64,000 nt of DNA from CAUJGP01 sp964612425 (GTDB taxonomy: Bacteria; Bdellovibrionota; Bdellovibrionia; Bdellovibrionales; Bdellovibrionaceae), in the NCBI GenBank assembly GCA_964612425.1, contig CAZTDX010000005.1, positions 1-64,000 on the forward strand. The letters run 5' to 3'. Of this stretch, positions 36,958-46,090 are shown piece by piece; the first letter of the stretch is position 1; every line of letters begins with the position of its first letter. The translations under genes and the position numbers were made by a program. The notes beneath the pieces were generated by a model. The model ran no database searches, was not told the DNA's origin, and saw nothing but the letters and a program-made list of their open reading frames with translations.

Positions 36958-37142
36958 TCTCTACCCTGGTTTATTATGGGTGTGGACAGCAGGACCCAGG
37001 AGTTGCAAATGATTGATTGCTGAAAATGAAAATAAATAATATTAATTGAGTTATTTTTTTTCTTTGGATTTTATAACTTTTCAAGTTCATTTCAAACTCC
37101 TTTCGCATCAACACTTTTTAAATAAGGTAATAAATCAAATTA

Positions 37143-37904
37143 TTAAAAAGCGCGACCACCATTCAATAAAATATGAAGTGACTCACCCTTATCTTTAACG
37201 CCAAAGGAACGTCCAGGAACTACGGCAAGTATCCCTTGAATAGCACCCCTGTCTTCTGCAACCGAAATTTTAACTCGAACCGTTGAAACCATCTGTTGAC
37301 AAACAAAGGGAGTATTTAATCCTCCTGCAGAATTTCTGCCGGCATTAAAGGAAGGTGGTGTCGTTGTGGTATCATTAGCAGGGACCAATTCATAATCCAA
37401 TTTACCTTCGCATCGATTCCCATTATTACAAAAAATCATATAGGAAATTCCCTTATGATCTGCCGGATCTCCTGCTTTTTTAAGTAAAAATGTGTTATAT
37501 ACTTTGCGAGGAAGCAGAGGTACTGCTACCGCCTTATCAGGAATTCCACTATTAATCGTACTACTTACAAAATAATCATTAGCTGTCGGCTCAAAAGTTA
37601 CTGTCACAGTTTGATCCACATTAGACACATTATTTAATTGTAAATAATAATTATTTGAAACTGCCCTTACTCCGCTACCTAATACACCACTACCATTTAC
37701 ATCCGCTGATATACATTGTACTGCAGAAAGACATGTTGCCCCAATAGTACTCCACGGTGGATTCGTACACACATTATCTCCAGCAACGATAAGTGTTCCA
37801 GCAGGAACACTGGTAAATAAGCGAGCGGCAATTGAAGGGAGAGCAAAAAATAAGACAAAGAAATATAAACCAAGGGATTTCAAAATATACGTTAGTTGTG
37901 ACAT
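37143..37904 (-). CDS. Secreted protein of unknown function near the pilin operon
   Basis: 253 residues with a signal peptide (LGLYFFVLFFALPSIAA). The mature part is beta-rich with several Cys (CTNPPWS, TCLSAVQC, CNNGNRCEG, FVCQQ), suggesting disulfides. No family was recognised. It precedes the minor-pilin genes on the same strand with a 185-bp gap, so a shared surface function is possible but not shown. Confidence 0.65.
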   Translation of the reverse strand: MSQLTYILKSLGLYFFVLFFALPSIAARLFTSVPAGTLIVAGDNVCTNPPWSTIGATCLSAVQCISADVNGSGVLGSGVRAVSNNYYLQLNNVSNVDQTVTVTFEPTANDYFVSSTINSGIPDKAVAVPLLPRKVYNTFLLKKAGDPADHKGISYMIFCNNGNRCEGKLDYELVPANDTTTTPPSFNAGRNSAGGLNTPFVCQQMVSTVRVKISVAEDRGAIQGILAVVPGRSFGVKDKGESLHILLNGGRAF

Positions 37905-38060
37905 CGGCCACCCCCTTTTGATTTTTTAAATTATATAAATATATAATTTTCAATTTAAATGTAGTTGTCTTAAATTATTTCATATGAAGGAATGCTTTTC
38001 AATTGAATAACTTTTATCATCTCAAAATAATAATCTCATATTAAGACAGTAAAATAATTA

Positions 38061-40115
38061 TTATTTAGGATGCATACCTTTCAAATTCTGTTTTTCACGC
38101 AGCTTCGTCATAAAATCACTCACTAAATTTTGGCGATCAACCCCGCTCACGGGGCGGTACATAGAATCAAATTGCAGATATAAGTCAGAAGGGATTTCTA
38201 ACAAAAATCGAGAAGGCGCAACATTTTGCAAGCGACCAAAGCGTTGCCGTTTAAGACATCGAGACAGCAGAAGATGTTTTTTGGCACGCGTTACAGCCAC
38301 ATAAAAAAGACGCCGTTCTTCATTGATGTCTGAACCTAAAATCCGATGAGGAATAAGATCTTCTTCGGCCCCAATGATAATAACAACCGGATACTCCAAA
38401 CCCTTGGAAGCATGCATGGTTAAAAGCTGAATCTCAGCTTCATCATCATCTGAACTATCAAAATCTCGAAGCTCCATGGCCTCTAAAAACTCCATGAGCG
38501 TAATAAGACTACGCTCCCCTTTTTGAATAAACCCATCCAAAATTCGCCCTAATATAGCGATTAAATTCCAGCGTTGTTCAGCAGCATGAGGCTCTGGACT
38601 TCGCTCTATGAGTTCATCGCGATAACCAATGGAACGTAAAAATTCTTCTAACTCTTGTCCTGGAGTCAGGTTCGAATTTCGATCGGCTAGTTTTTTTCCA
38701 AAATCTTCCAGTTGTTGAATTCGCTCCTTTAAGCTTTGAGCGGCACTTGGTTTAATCGAAAGTGACTCGATGTCGTTTTGTAAAATAAAAAGTAAATCAC
38801 GACCTGTTTCTTGCACACGCTCATTGAGAGCCTCAAGAACCGCGTCCCCTAAGCCTCGTGGAGGTACATTTAAAATTCGTTTGAGGGAATAATCCGTAGG
38901 TGCTACGGCACTTCGAATAAAACTTAAGCCATCCTTTACTTCGCGGCGATCAAAGAGCGTAGAACTCCCAGTAATTTTATATTTAATCTGATGGCGGCGA
39001 AGAGTTCCCTCTAAGAGAGCCCCCTGACCATTAGAACGAAAGAGAACGGCAATCTCATTTGGCTTAAACCCAAGACCGGTAAAGTGGCGCACCTGCTGAA
39101 CAACAAATTCACACTCTTCTTCATCCGTTTCACACTGAAAAACTTCTGGAAGTGGATTTTCTGCGGCATTTTGAGCAATCAAAACCTTACCATGACGATG
39201 TTCATTTTTCTCAATCACGCTGTTTGCAACAGACACAATAGCCGGGGTTGAGCGATAATTCTGCTCAAGCTTAATCACATGAGATTGATTAGCGGATTTA
39301 AAATTTTTTGGAAAACTTAAAATATTTTGTATGATAGCCCCACGCCATCCATAAATGGACTGATCATCATCACCAACCACAGTAAGATTATTTTGAGGTC
39401 GTACTAATTTTTCAATGAGTTCCATTTGGAGCGCATTGGTGTCTTGAAATTCATCGACCATCATAAAACGCGTTTGTTTTTGAACCTCGAATAATATTGT
39501 GGGGTGCGATTGAAATAATTTGAGAGGCAACAACAATAACCCTTCAAAATCCACGGCACCAAGCAAAGTAAGACGCTTTTCATATCGAGGAAGCAGCCAT
39601 TCCGCTGCTGCTAAATAATCCTCTTCTGCTAGTTGCTTCTTTTTAGGAAAGCTTCTCTTTTCATTCACTAAATTAAGTAGTTTTTCTAAAGCAAATTTAT
39701 CTTTTCCTGCAACCCGCAAATCTCGGAGCAAATCTTTAATCATGGCTTGAGAATCGCTTTGATCGATAATCACGGGAGAGACTGGCAATTGTAGTTCTTT
39801 GTGGTAGCGTTTAATTAACTGCAAACCAAAGGAATGAAATGTTCCCGCACCAATTTTTTTAGCCACACGGCCCAACCGAACCTGCACCCGATGTTTTAAT
39901 TCTCGAGCCGCTTTATTGGTAAAAGTCAGTACTGTCAGTTCTTCGGGCCGACAAACCCCTTCGGCCACTAAACGACCTGCTCGTGCCACTAAAACAGTGG
40001 TTTTTCCAGAACCCGCCCCCGCTAAAATTAAAAGCGGCCCTTCATTATGAAGAACCGCTTGAGCTTGTTCCCTATTAAGTCCCTGAATCCAGGGGTTAGA
40101 CACGTCCATGGACAA
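38061..40115 (-). CDS. UvrD/Rep/PcrA-type DNA helicase
   Basis: About 684 residues, superfamily 1A. Motif Ia region with Walker A AGAGSGKTT near residue 35, motif II DEFQDTN, motif III DDDQSIYGWRGA, motif V MHASKGLEYPVV and motif VI VAVTRAKKHL are all present, so it should be an active 3'-5' helicase. It ends soon after motif VI, without the C-terminal Tudor-like tail found in PcrA. The start is uncertain: a TTG at 40115 lies 7 bases after GAGGTG, while an ATG at 40109 is further from it. Both overlap the end of the zinc-ribbon gene, which carries a Tudor-like stretch. Confidence 0.9.
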   Translation of the reverse strand: MSMDVSNPWIQGLNREQAQAVLHNEGPLLILAGAGSGKTTVLVARAGRLVAEGVCRPEELTVLTFTNKAARELKHRVQVRLGRVAKKIGAGTFHSFGLQLIKRYHKELQLPVSPVIIDQSDSQAMIKDLLRDLRVAGKDKFALEKLLNLVNEKRSFPKKKQLAEEDYLAAAEWLLPRYEKRLTLLGAVDFEGLLLLPLKLFQSHPTILFEVQKQTRFMMVDEFQDTNALQMELIEKLVRPQNNLTVVGDDDQSIYGWRGAIIQNILSFPKNFKSANQSHVIKLEQNYRSTPAIVSVANSVIEKNEHRHGKVLIAQNAAENPLPEVFQCETDEEECEFVVQQVRHFTGLGFKPNEIAVLFRSNGQGALLEGTLRRHQIKYKITGSSTLFDRREVKDGLSFIRSAVAPTDYSLKRILNVPPRGLGDAVLEALNERVQETGRDLLFILQNDIESLSIKPSAAQSLKERIQQLEDFGKKLADRNSNLTPGQELEEFLRSIGYRDELIERSPEPHAAEQRWNLIAILGRILDGFIQKGERSLITLMEFLEAMELRDFDSSDDDEAEIQLLTMHASKGLEYPVVIIIGAEEDLIPHRILGSDINEERRLFYVAVTRAKKHLLLSRCLKRQRFGRLQNVAPSRFLLEIPSDLYLQFDSMYRPVSGVDRQNLVSDFMTKLREKQNLKGMHPK

Positions 40116-40530
40116 GTAAACGCACCTCATCTTCAAAAAACACTTCGATTTTATCCCCTTGAACGGAACGAATTAATCCCAAGCCAAACTTAGGATGCTG
40201 CAATAATTGTGATACTTTAAAAGTGGTTTTCATATTGTAGTTTACAACATCATTGGAGTTGGCACCATTTTTAAAGGTTTCGTATTCAGCGGCATGAGCT
40301 GAAGCTCTCGCTGACAATGCCTTTGCAGATGCAGGTCGGGCTGATTTTGACTTTGGCGCGCTCGAACTCTTTTTAACCTCTAAATTATGATTACCCGTCT
40401 TGCCACACACTTCACACTTAAGTCGTACCGTCGTTTCGTTGGTATGAGTGACTACTTTATGGTAACGGTCCAATCCACACTTTGAACATCGACAATAATA
40501 ACTAGAGGCTACCGGTGGTAATTCAATCAT
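40096..40530 (-). CDS. Zinc-ribbon protein with PcrA-tail/CarD-like Tudor stretch
   Basis: About 144 residues. The N-terminus has two Cys pairs (CSKCG and CEVCGK), a zinc ribbon. A Lys/Ser/Ala-rich linker follows. The C-terminus reads FKVSQLLQHPKFGLGLIRSV then IEVFFEDEVRLLVH, resembling the Tudor-like tail of PcrA helicases. The ATG at 40530 has AAGGA 7 bases upstream; an alternative ATG at 40548 overlaps the preceding stop codon (ATGA). Its end overlaps the helicase start by 20 bases, so translation is probably coupled. A shared role with the helicase, such as RNA-polymerase contact, is an inference. Confidence 0.68.
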   Translation of the reverse strand: MIELPPVASSYYCRCSKCGLDRYHKVVTHTNETTVRLKCEVCGKTGNHNLEVKKSSSAPKSKSARPASAKALSARASAHAAEYETFKNGANSNDVVNYNMKTTFKVSQLLQHPKFGLGLIRSVQGDKIEVFFEDEVRLLVHGRV

Positions 40531-40544
40531 AAACTTTCCTTCTT

Positions 40545-41411
40545 TCATTTTTTTGGCATATAAACGGTCAGAGGCTCAGTCAAACTTTGTGCTGCTATTT
40601 GAGCTGCGCTCAAAAAATAGGGTCCATCACCTGACTCAAGTTTCTTTTGTAACCTTATTAAACTCTCTTTGTCCTTCGGGTCAACTGTCAGCTCTGAGGG
40701 TCGATAAGATTCCAAAAATTCCAAATCCGTTTCGCGTGTAAAAAACAACATCCAACTATTGACATTCACTTTAACTCGATAGGTGAGGGTTTCAGCGTGA
40801 GAATGCACGGGCGTATAGCTCGTTAAAATTTCCATGGGGCCATAGTGAGAGTGTAATTTTCGTGCTGGCGATGCCCATTGAGTCATCCCAACGCAGGTTT
40901 CAACATTAGCATACCAAAGCCCAAAGGCTTTTGACAAAAATCCCAAGCCATAAAATTGCTCTTGCCGTGGGAGCAGAGAATTTACGGAGCACAAATTATG
41001 AGCAGCCCATTCTCCCTTGGCCATCGTTGGAATAATGATAAACAAACTCAGTGGAGTCCAATCAAGGTCAGGAGAATTTCGAAGCAATTTCTTAAGGGAT
41101 GGAGGGAGCGTCGCCGTACGATGGGCAAACCCTGCCACAAAACCTGGCACAACTGCGCAATCATAAAACACCCAACGAGGCATGGCTAAATTCGTCGGGC
41201 CAAAGGCACGCTCTTCAATATGATAAATCTGCTCGGCAAACTCCAGGTCGTTGAGATCGAGAGGATTTTTATAAACGGGTTGAGTCCCTTGAAACCAATC
41301 TAAGTGATGACGTTGGCCAGGGTTAGGGATGTGATTTTCAGAGCGAACATAAACATAAGGACGGATATCGGGAGAAGTAAACCATTGCACTTTATTAAGT
41401 AACTCTTTCAA
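40545..41411 (-). CDS. Conserved-looking protein of unknown function
   Basis: 288 residues with no signal peptide or membrane span. It is rich in Trp, His and Tyr (NPGQRHHLDWFQGTQPVY, WASPARKLHSHYG). It starts at a TTG after GGGAG and ends with a stop overlapping a possible start of the zinc-ribbon gene, so the three genes (this, zinc ribbon, helicase) form one transcript. No catalytic motif or family was recognised. Confidence 0.65.
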   Translation of the reverse strand: MKELLNKVQWFTSPDIRPYVYVRSENHIPNPGQRHHLDWFQGTQPVYKNPLDLNDLEFAEQIYHIEERAFGPTNLAMPRWVFYDCAVVPGFVAGFAHRTATLPPSLKKLLRNSPDLDWTPLSLFIIIPTMAKGEWAAHNLCSVNSLLPRQEQFYGLGFLSKAFGLWYANVETCVGMTQWASPARKLHSHYGPMEILTSYTPVHSHAETLTYRVKVNVNSWMLFFTRETDLEFLESYRPSELTVDPKDKESLIRLQKKLESGDGPYFLSAAQIAAQSLTEPLTVYMPKK

Positions 41412-41534
41412 CCAAACTCTCCCAATAAAATCACTTGATACTATATTTAAACATTTACTATTTAATTGTATTTTATAAACAAAAAGAGTTCAACTTGAAA
41501 GACTAAGGAAAAAATTAAGTAGCCTCTAGCGGCA

Positions 41535-43991
41535 CTAAGCCACTTGTTTCAGCCACTTACTTAAGATCAAGCCTAAAGTCTTGAGATCCATCGGTTTAGA
41601 AATAAAATCCGAAATTCCTATCCGAGCACATCGCTCGCGGTCATCAGACATTGCTGCCGCCGTCAATGCAATGATTGGAATGTTCTTTTTATCAGGAAAT
41701 GTTTTTATTTTTTGTGTGGCCTCAAATCCGTCCATTACTGGCATATGAAGATCCATTAAAATGATATCAAAAGACTCTTTGTAGATAGCCTCAATAGCCT
41801 CTTGCCCATTCTGAACAATCCGACTTGATACACCCATTTTCTTTAAAAGCTCACTCGCAACAAGTTGATTCATCGGATTGTCTTCGACTAACAAAACATG
41901 GGAGCCAGAAAAATTAGGAACCTTGATCGGTGGCTGAGGAGGACTCCAACTTTGCTCTTCAGTGAGTGAAACTTTAGATTTAAATTCAATCGCAGGAGAA
42001 TCACTCATCAAAGCTGCTTTTGCTCTGATATAAAAGGTAAACGAAGAGCCCTCATTGAGCTTACTTCGAGCTTCTATAGAGCCTCCCATCATTGCTACCA
42101 AATTAGCACAGATAGACAACCCTAAACCTGTGCCGCCATACTTTCGCGTGATTGATGTGTCGGCTTGAGTGAATGCCTGAAACAGAGTCTTTACTTTTTC
42201 AGGAGTTAGGCCAATTCCCGTATCAAGCACTTCAAACTGAATACATAAATCCTTTTCTTCTAAATTAGATTTTATCTCTTGAATGGGATCATCAATGATA
42301 GAAACATTGACTTTAATCTCCCCTTTTTCGGTGAATTTAACGGCATTACCAATTAAGTTATTTAAAATTTGCGCGAGTCTTAAGGGATCTCCTAAAATTT
42401 CTTTTGGCACTCTCGAATTTATATTAATTAAACAGGCCAGTCCTTTTTGACTCATCTGCGCCGAGAATAATTCACAGGATTCACTCACTAACTTAAATAT
42501 ATTTATTCGTGTTGATTCTAGCTCCATTTTACCGGATTCAATTTTAGAATAATCTAAAATATCATTTAGTACACCGAGAAGGGCCTTAGACGAAGAATAT
42601 ACTTTGCGAAGATAATCCGATTGAATAGGTTCAAGTTTTGTTTGTAAAACCAATTCTGTTAATCCTAAAACTGCATTTAAGGGTGTTCGAATTTCATGGC
42701 TCATATTAGCTAAAAATTCACCTTTGGCTCGATTGGCAGCCTCTGCTGACTCCATAGCCTGACGGTAACTTTCGCTAACTTGTTGTAAATCTTTGGTCTT
42801 CTCCCGCACTCGAGATTCCAGCATCATTTGTTGTTCTTGGATACTGCCTGCCATAAAATTGAAACTCCGGGCGAGACTTTGAATTTCTTCAATATTTTGG
42901 GTTGGAGCTCTTTCTGTCAATTGCCCTGTTGCAATCAATTGCGAAATTCGAATAAATTGCTGAAGTGGCTTTACAAAACTTTGCGCTAAAAATCGAGCGA
43001 GAAACGTTGCAAATAAAATCACTATGATCAGCGCAATTAAAACGGTTTTTCGCATTTTATAAATGGGCGCATAAACTTCATCCCGATCCACTTTGGCCAC
43101 AATCCCCAAACGCATATGAGCAATGTATCTCCACACGGCCAAAATTTCTTCTTTATCTTCGTCAATAGAGAGCCCTTTATTGCTTTCACCTGTAACTGCC
43201 GCCAGCATGGGCTTTGAAAGTTTAGAAAAGGGCACCGAAAAGCGATAGGCAGCATCCTTATTATTCTTAAGTGGTCCAACATACAAGGCTTCGTTGGTTC
43301 CACGATGGGCCAGAAGTGTTTCTCCTGTAGAACCTAATCCTGTATTATCGGCAATAACAGAGGAAAGAATATCCACATCGAGTTGAACAGCAATGACACC
43401 AATTAAATTTTCTTTATCAAAAATGGGGTTTAAAATAAAAATCGCGGGTCGCCCCATAGAAGCTTGATAGGATCGACTTAAAAATATTTGCGTGTCCACT
43501 AGTCGCACCGTCTCACGAAAGGCGATCGCTAAATCACTTTTATCCTCACTTTTATTAAATAGATTAGTCCCAAGATCAGGCTCATGAATAACAGAAAAGA
43601 CCACATTTCCAGATCGATCCATTAAAAGAATATCATAATAACCATAAGAATCACTCCGAGTTTTATAAAACGGTCGATACTTAAATAGTTTTTCTTGAAA
43701 GGATTTAGTATGAATAGATTTTGATTTAGAAAATTCCTCGGACATTGATTTTAAAGTAGAAATATTATTCTCCGTGTGAGCAATAACAAATACTTCACTT
43801 AATTTTTCATCAATATAAGAACTGATCTGGCCTGCTTTACGATCCGTGATCGCTGAGAGATTATTATCGATGGTTTCTAAATGAGTTTTTTCAAATTCAT
43901 TGATATAAAATAACGCTAAGCCGCCCAGAGGCAGTAATGATAAAAAGAAAAAGCTGAGCATGAGTCGAGGAAAAATCCGACGAGGTATCAT
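41535..43991 (-). CDS. Hybrid sensor histidine kinase (Cache, HAMP, HisKA, HATPase, receiver)
   Basis: 818 residues. An N-terminal span is followed by a periplasmic dCache-like sensor (about residues 35-320), a second span (VLIALIIVILFATFLARFLA), a HAMP region, and a HisKA domain with the phospho-accepting His432 in MSHEIRTPLNAV. The ATPase domain has the N box LIGNAVKFT, and G boxes DTGIG and GGTGLGL. A C-terminal receiver has phospho-acceptor Asp747 in MDLHMPVMDG. No output DNA-binding domain is present, so the signal must leave by phosphorelay. The ATG overlaps the stop of the substrate-binding protein gene (ATGA). Confidence 0.88.
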   Translation of the reverse strand: MIPRRIFPRLMLSFFFLSLLPLGGLALFYINEFEKTHLETIDNNLSAITDRKAGQISSYIDEKLSEVFVIAHTENNISTLKSMSEEFSKSKSIHTKSFQEKLFKYRPFYKTRSDSYGYYDILLMDRSGNVVFSVIHEPDLGTNLFNKSEDKSDLAIAFRETVRLVDTQIFLSRSYQASMGRPAIFILNPIFDKENLIGVIAVQLDVDILSSVIADNTGLGSTGETLLAHRGTNEALYVGPLKNNKDAAYRFSVPFSKLSKPMLAAVTGESNKGLSIDEDKEEILAVWRYIAHMRLGIVAKVDRDEVYAPIYKMRKTVLIALIIVILFATFLARFLAQSFVKPLQQFIRISQLIATGQLTERAPTQNIEEIQSLARSFNFMAGSIQEQQMMLESRVREKTKDLQQVSESYRQAMESAEAANRAKGEFLANMSHEIRTPLNAVLGLTELVLQTKLEPIQSDYLRKVYSSSKALLGVLNDILDYSKIESGKMELESTRINIFKLVSESCELFSAQMSQKGLACLININSRVPKEILGDPLRLAQILNNLIGNAVKFTEKGEIKVNVSIIDDPIQEIKSNLEEKDLCIQFEVLDTGIGLTPEKVKTLFQAFTQADTSITRKYGGTGLGLSICANLVAMMGGSIEARSKLNEGSSFTFYIRAKAALMSDSPAIEFKSKVSLTEEQSWSPPQPPIKVPNFSGSHVLLVEDNPMNQLVASELLKKMGVSSRIVQNGQEAIEAIYKESFDIILMDLHMPVMDGFEATQKIKTFPDKKNIPIIALTAAAMSDDRERCARIGISDFISKPMDLKTLGLILSKWLKQVA

Positions 43992-45208
43992 TTTTTTACC
44001 TCAAGACTTTTGATCCATTTCAATTTTAAATTTTCCCAATCTTCCCTTGATCGATGCACAGGCCAGGGCGCAGGTTTTATGGGGAATGGGGACTCTGACA
44101 CTATGGTAAATTCCCCATTGGAATCAACTTTTGAAACTCGAGCCGGACGCCAAACATGACGAGTTCTGGCATCGACCGAGATCACTCCTGACGGTCCAAT
44201 AAAAGTTAAATGGAGAAGTTTATCTGTATTAATTTGCAATGGATCAAAAGTCTTCTTTTCCGTTGTAACTTCCATCCACATGCTGATTGCAGTATAGATG
44301 GCTTCAAACTCCTCGGTAAGCAAATGGTTTTTAAATAAAATTTCACTCATTGGATTTTCTTTTAATTTTTGCAACCATTGTTGGTTGGCCACTATATTGA
44401 GATGCTGAAAATAGTTTACCAATGAATAAAGATTATTGAAATGAACACTCAACTTTGAATTTAAGTCATACTCATTGAGATGTTGGGAGAAAACTGGAAT
44501 TTCACTTAAACCTTGATCCAATAATTCTTTAAAAAAAATCTGATTACTATCACCGCTTAAACTATTAAAAATAAATTTTGGTTTTTTTTGCTTAATTTCT
44601 TTAATTAACTTTTGAAAATCATAGGTACTTGAAAAGTCAATGAGTGATTCACCTAGCAGTTGACCATTTTGAGCAACAATCATGTCGCGCGCAATTTGCA
44701 GAGAAGCAATGGAGTTGATATTTTTATTTCCAACGAGGTAGGCACTTTTTCCTATATGATCCATAGCCCAACTTATTCCAGGAGAAACTTGCTGATTGGG
44801 AACTGATCCAAAATAGATAATATTCTGGGATTTTTCAAAACCCTCATAGGACGAAGGAAAAAATAAAAGGCTATGCTCCCTTTCAACAATTGATTCGACT
44901 GATCTTAAACAATCTGATTGAGTGCACCCAATCAATAAAACCACTTTTTCATTTAAAATCAATCGTTCTGCTTCACTGGCATAAGTAGCATTATTGGATT
45001 TTCCATCAGCAATCACTAACTCTAGAGGATGACCTAATACCCCCCCTTTTTGATTTATTTCATTAATTAAAATTTGAGTTGCTTCCACTAAATATTTTTC
45101 TTCAGGAGCTCGATCACCCGTCAATGAAAAAAGTAAACCAATTTTGATGGTTTGAATATTTTTATTGCGATTTAAAAAATAAATGACACCTGCGAAAAGT
45201 AAAATCAC
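43988..45208 (-). CDS. Membrane-anchored urea/amide-type substrate-binding protein
   Basis: 406 residues of the periplasmic-binding fold of urea/amide binders (UrtA/AmiC-like): KIGLLFSLTG, GGVLGHPLELVIADGKS and SYEGFEKSQNIIYFG fit. An N-terminal hydrophobic anchor is present but no lipobox. The in-frame GTG at 45208 starts within that anchor. The frame continues upstream in a sensible way (basic SQIFLRKNK before the anchor) to an ATC at 45262, with GGAGG 9 bases before it, so the true N-terminus may be longer. It is co-translated with the hybrid kinase and no ABC permease genes are near, so it is likely a sensor subunit. Confidence 0.76.
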   Translation of the reverse strand: MILLFAGVIYFLNRNKNIQTIKIGLLFSLTGDRAPEEKYLVEATQILINEINQKGGVLGHPLELVIADGKSNNATYASEAERLILNEKVVLLIGCTQSDCLRSVESIVEREHSLLFFPSSYEGFEKSQNIIYFGSVPNQQVSPGISWAMDHIGKSAYLVGNKNINSIASLQIARDMIVAQNGQLLGESLIDFSSTYDFQKLIKEIKQKKPKFIFNSLSGDSNQIFFKELLDQGLSEIPVFSQHLNEYDLNSKLSVHFNNLYSLVNYFQHLNIVANQQWLQKLKENPMSEILFKNHLLTEEFEAIYTAISMWMEVTTEKKTFDPLQINTDKLLHLTFIGPSGVISVDARTRHVWRPARVSKVDSNGEFTIVSESPFPIKPAPWPVHRSREDWENLKLKWIKSLEVKK

Positions 45209-45290
45209 GACAGTGGAGATTAACCAAAATTTATTTTTCCGTAAAAAAATTTGCGACTTGATAACCCAATACCTCCATCAATGGAATAGC

Positions 45291-46040
45291 CTAAGGGCTG
45301 TTTTTCAGATCACCCAACACTTTTTCAATGGTATGCTCGGTCACTTCTCCCGTTTCATTACCCATATAGTGTCTTATTGATTTAAATAAAACTCCCTCAT
45401 AGGGGCTCTTACTTCCAATCCATGCCTCAAAGACTTCGTTGTCAAAGACCCCACTTCTTTTATAATTGTACACTTCGTAAGAAACATCATATTTATTTAC
45501 TCCAATGGTGAAAACTTCATCCCTTTTTGAGGTTGGTTTTAACCCCAAAGGACGCTCGGAAATCTTAAATGTCACTCCTTTTAGACAGAGGTCGAGAAAA
45601 TCCTTTTTATTCATGCTCAGTTCTGCATTCACTAGACCCTTTTCAGGAAGAATTAATTTTGTTGCCTTTGTCCAGGATACTTTTTCATTGGTATTTTCAG
45701 TGATTTTTAATTGAACAACATTTTGAGAGACGATGCTTGTTTCTTTTTTCACGGTAATTGAATGAGTCTCTTGGTAAATTAATTCCTGTCCTAAAGGGTT
45801 GAACTTAACATATCCAATCCATTGCTCGTCACAACTTACTGGAGTTGGTTTTGAGTTTTTATCTTTATCTGTTTTACCTTTATCATCTTTTCCACCACTA
45901 TCAACAACACCACTGGGATGGTTGTAACTCTTATCATCACACGAAGCTAAAACGAAGCTAATAAAAATAAGGCAAAAATAGAATACTATTCTTGTTAAAT
46001 AACTTGTAAACAATTCAAATTTATTCATTACTCTATTCAC
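45291..46040 (-). CDS. Lipoprotein of unknown function
   Basis: 249 residues. A signal peptide with lipobox LASC (FYFCLIFISFVLASC) indicates lipid anchoring. A short Lys/Asp-rich linker (SGGKDDKGKTDKDKNSK) is followed by a beta-rich domain with two Cys. It starts at a GTG with GAGGAG 6 bases upstream. No family was recognised. It precedes the substrate-binding protein and kinase genes on the same strand and could be part of that sensor unit. Confidence 0.68.
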   Translation of the reverse strand: MNRVMNKFELFTSYLTRIVFYFCLIFISFVLASCDDKSYNHPSGVVDSGGKDDKGKTDKDKNSKPTPVSCDEQWIGYVKFNPLGQELIYQETHSITVKKETSIVSQNVVQLKITENTNEKVSWTKATKLILPEKGLVNAELSMNKKDFLDLCLKGVTFKISERPLGLKPTSKRDEVFTIGVNKYDVSYEVYNYKRSGVFDNEVFEAWIGSKSPYEGVLFKSIRHYMGNETGEVTEHTIEKVLGDLKNSP

Positions 46041-46090
46041 CTTAAACTCCTCTTCAAAACCTTTTTATTGCGGAAAGGCGTATATCATTT

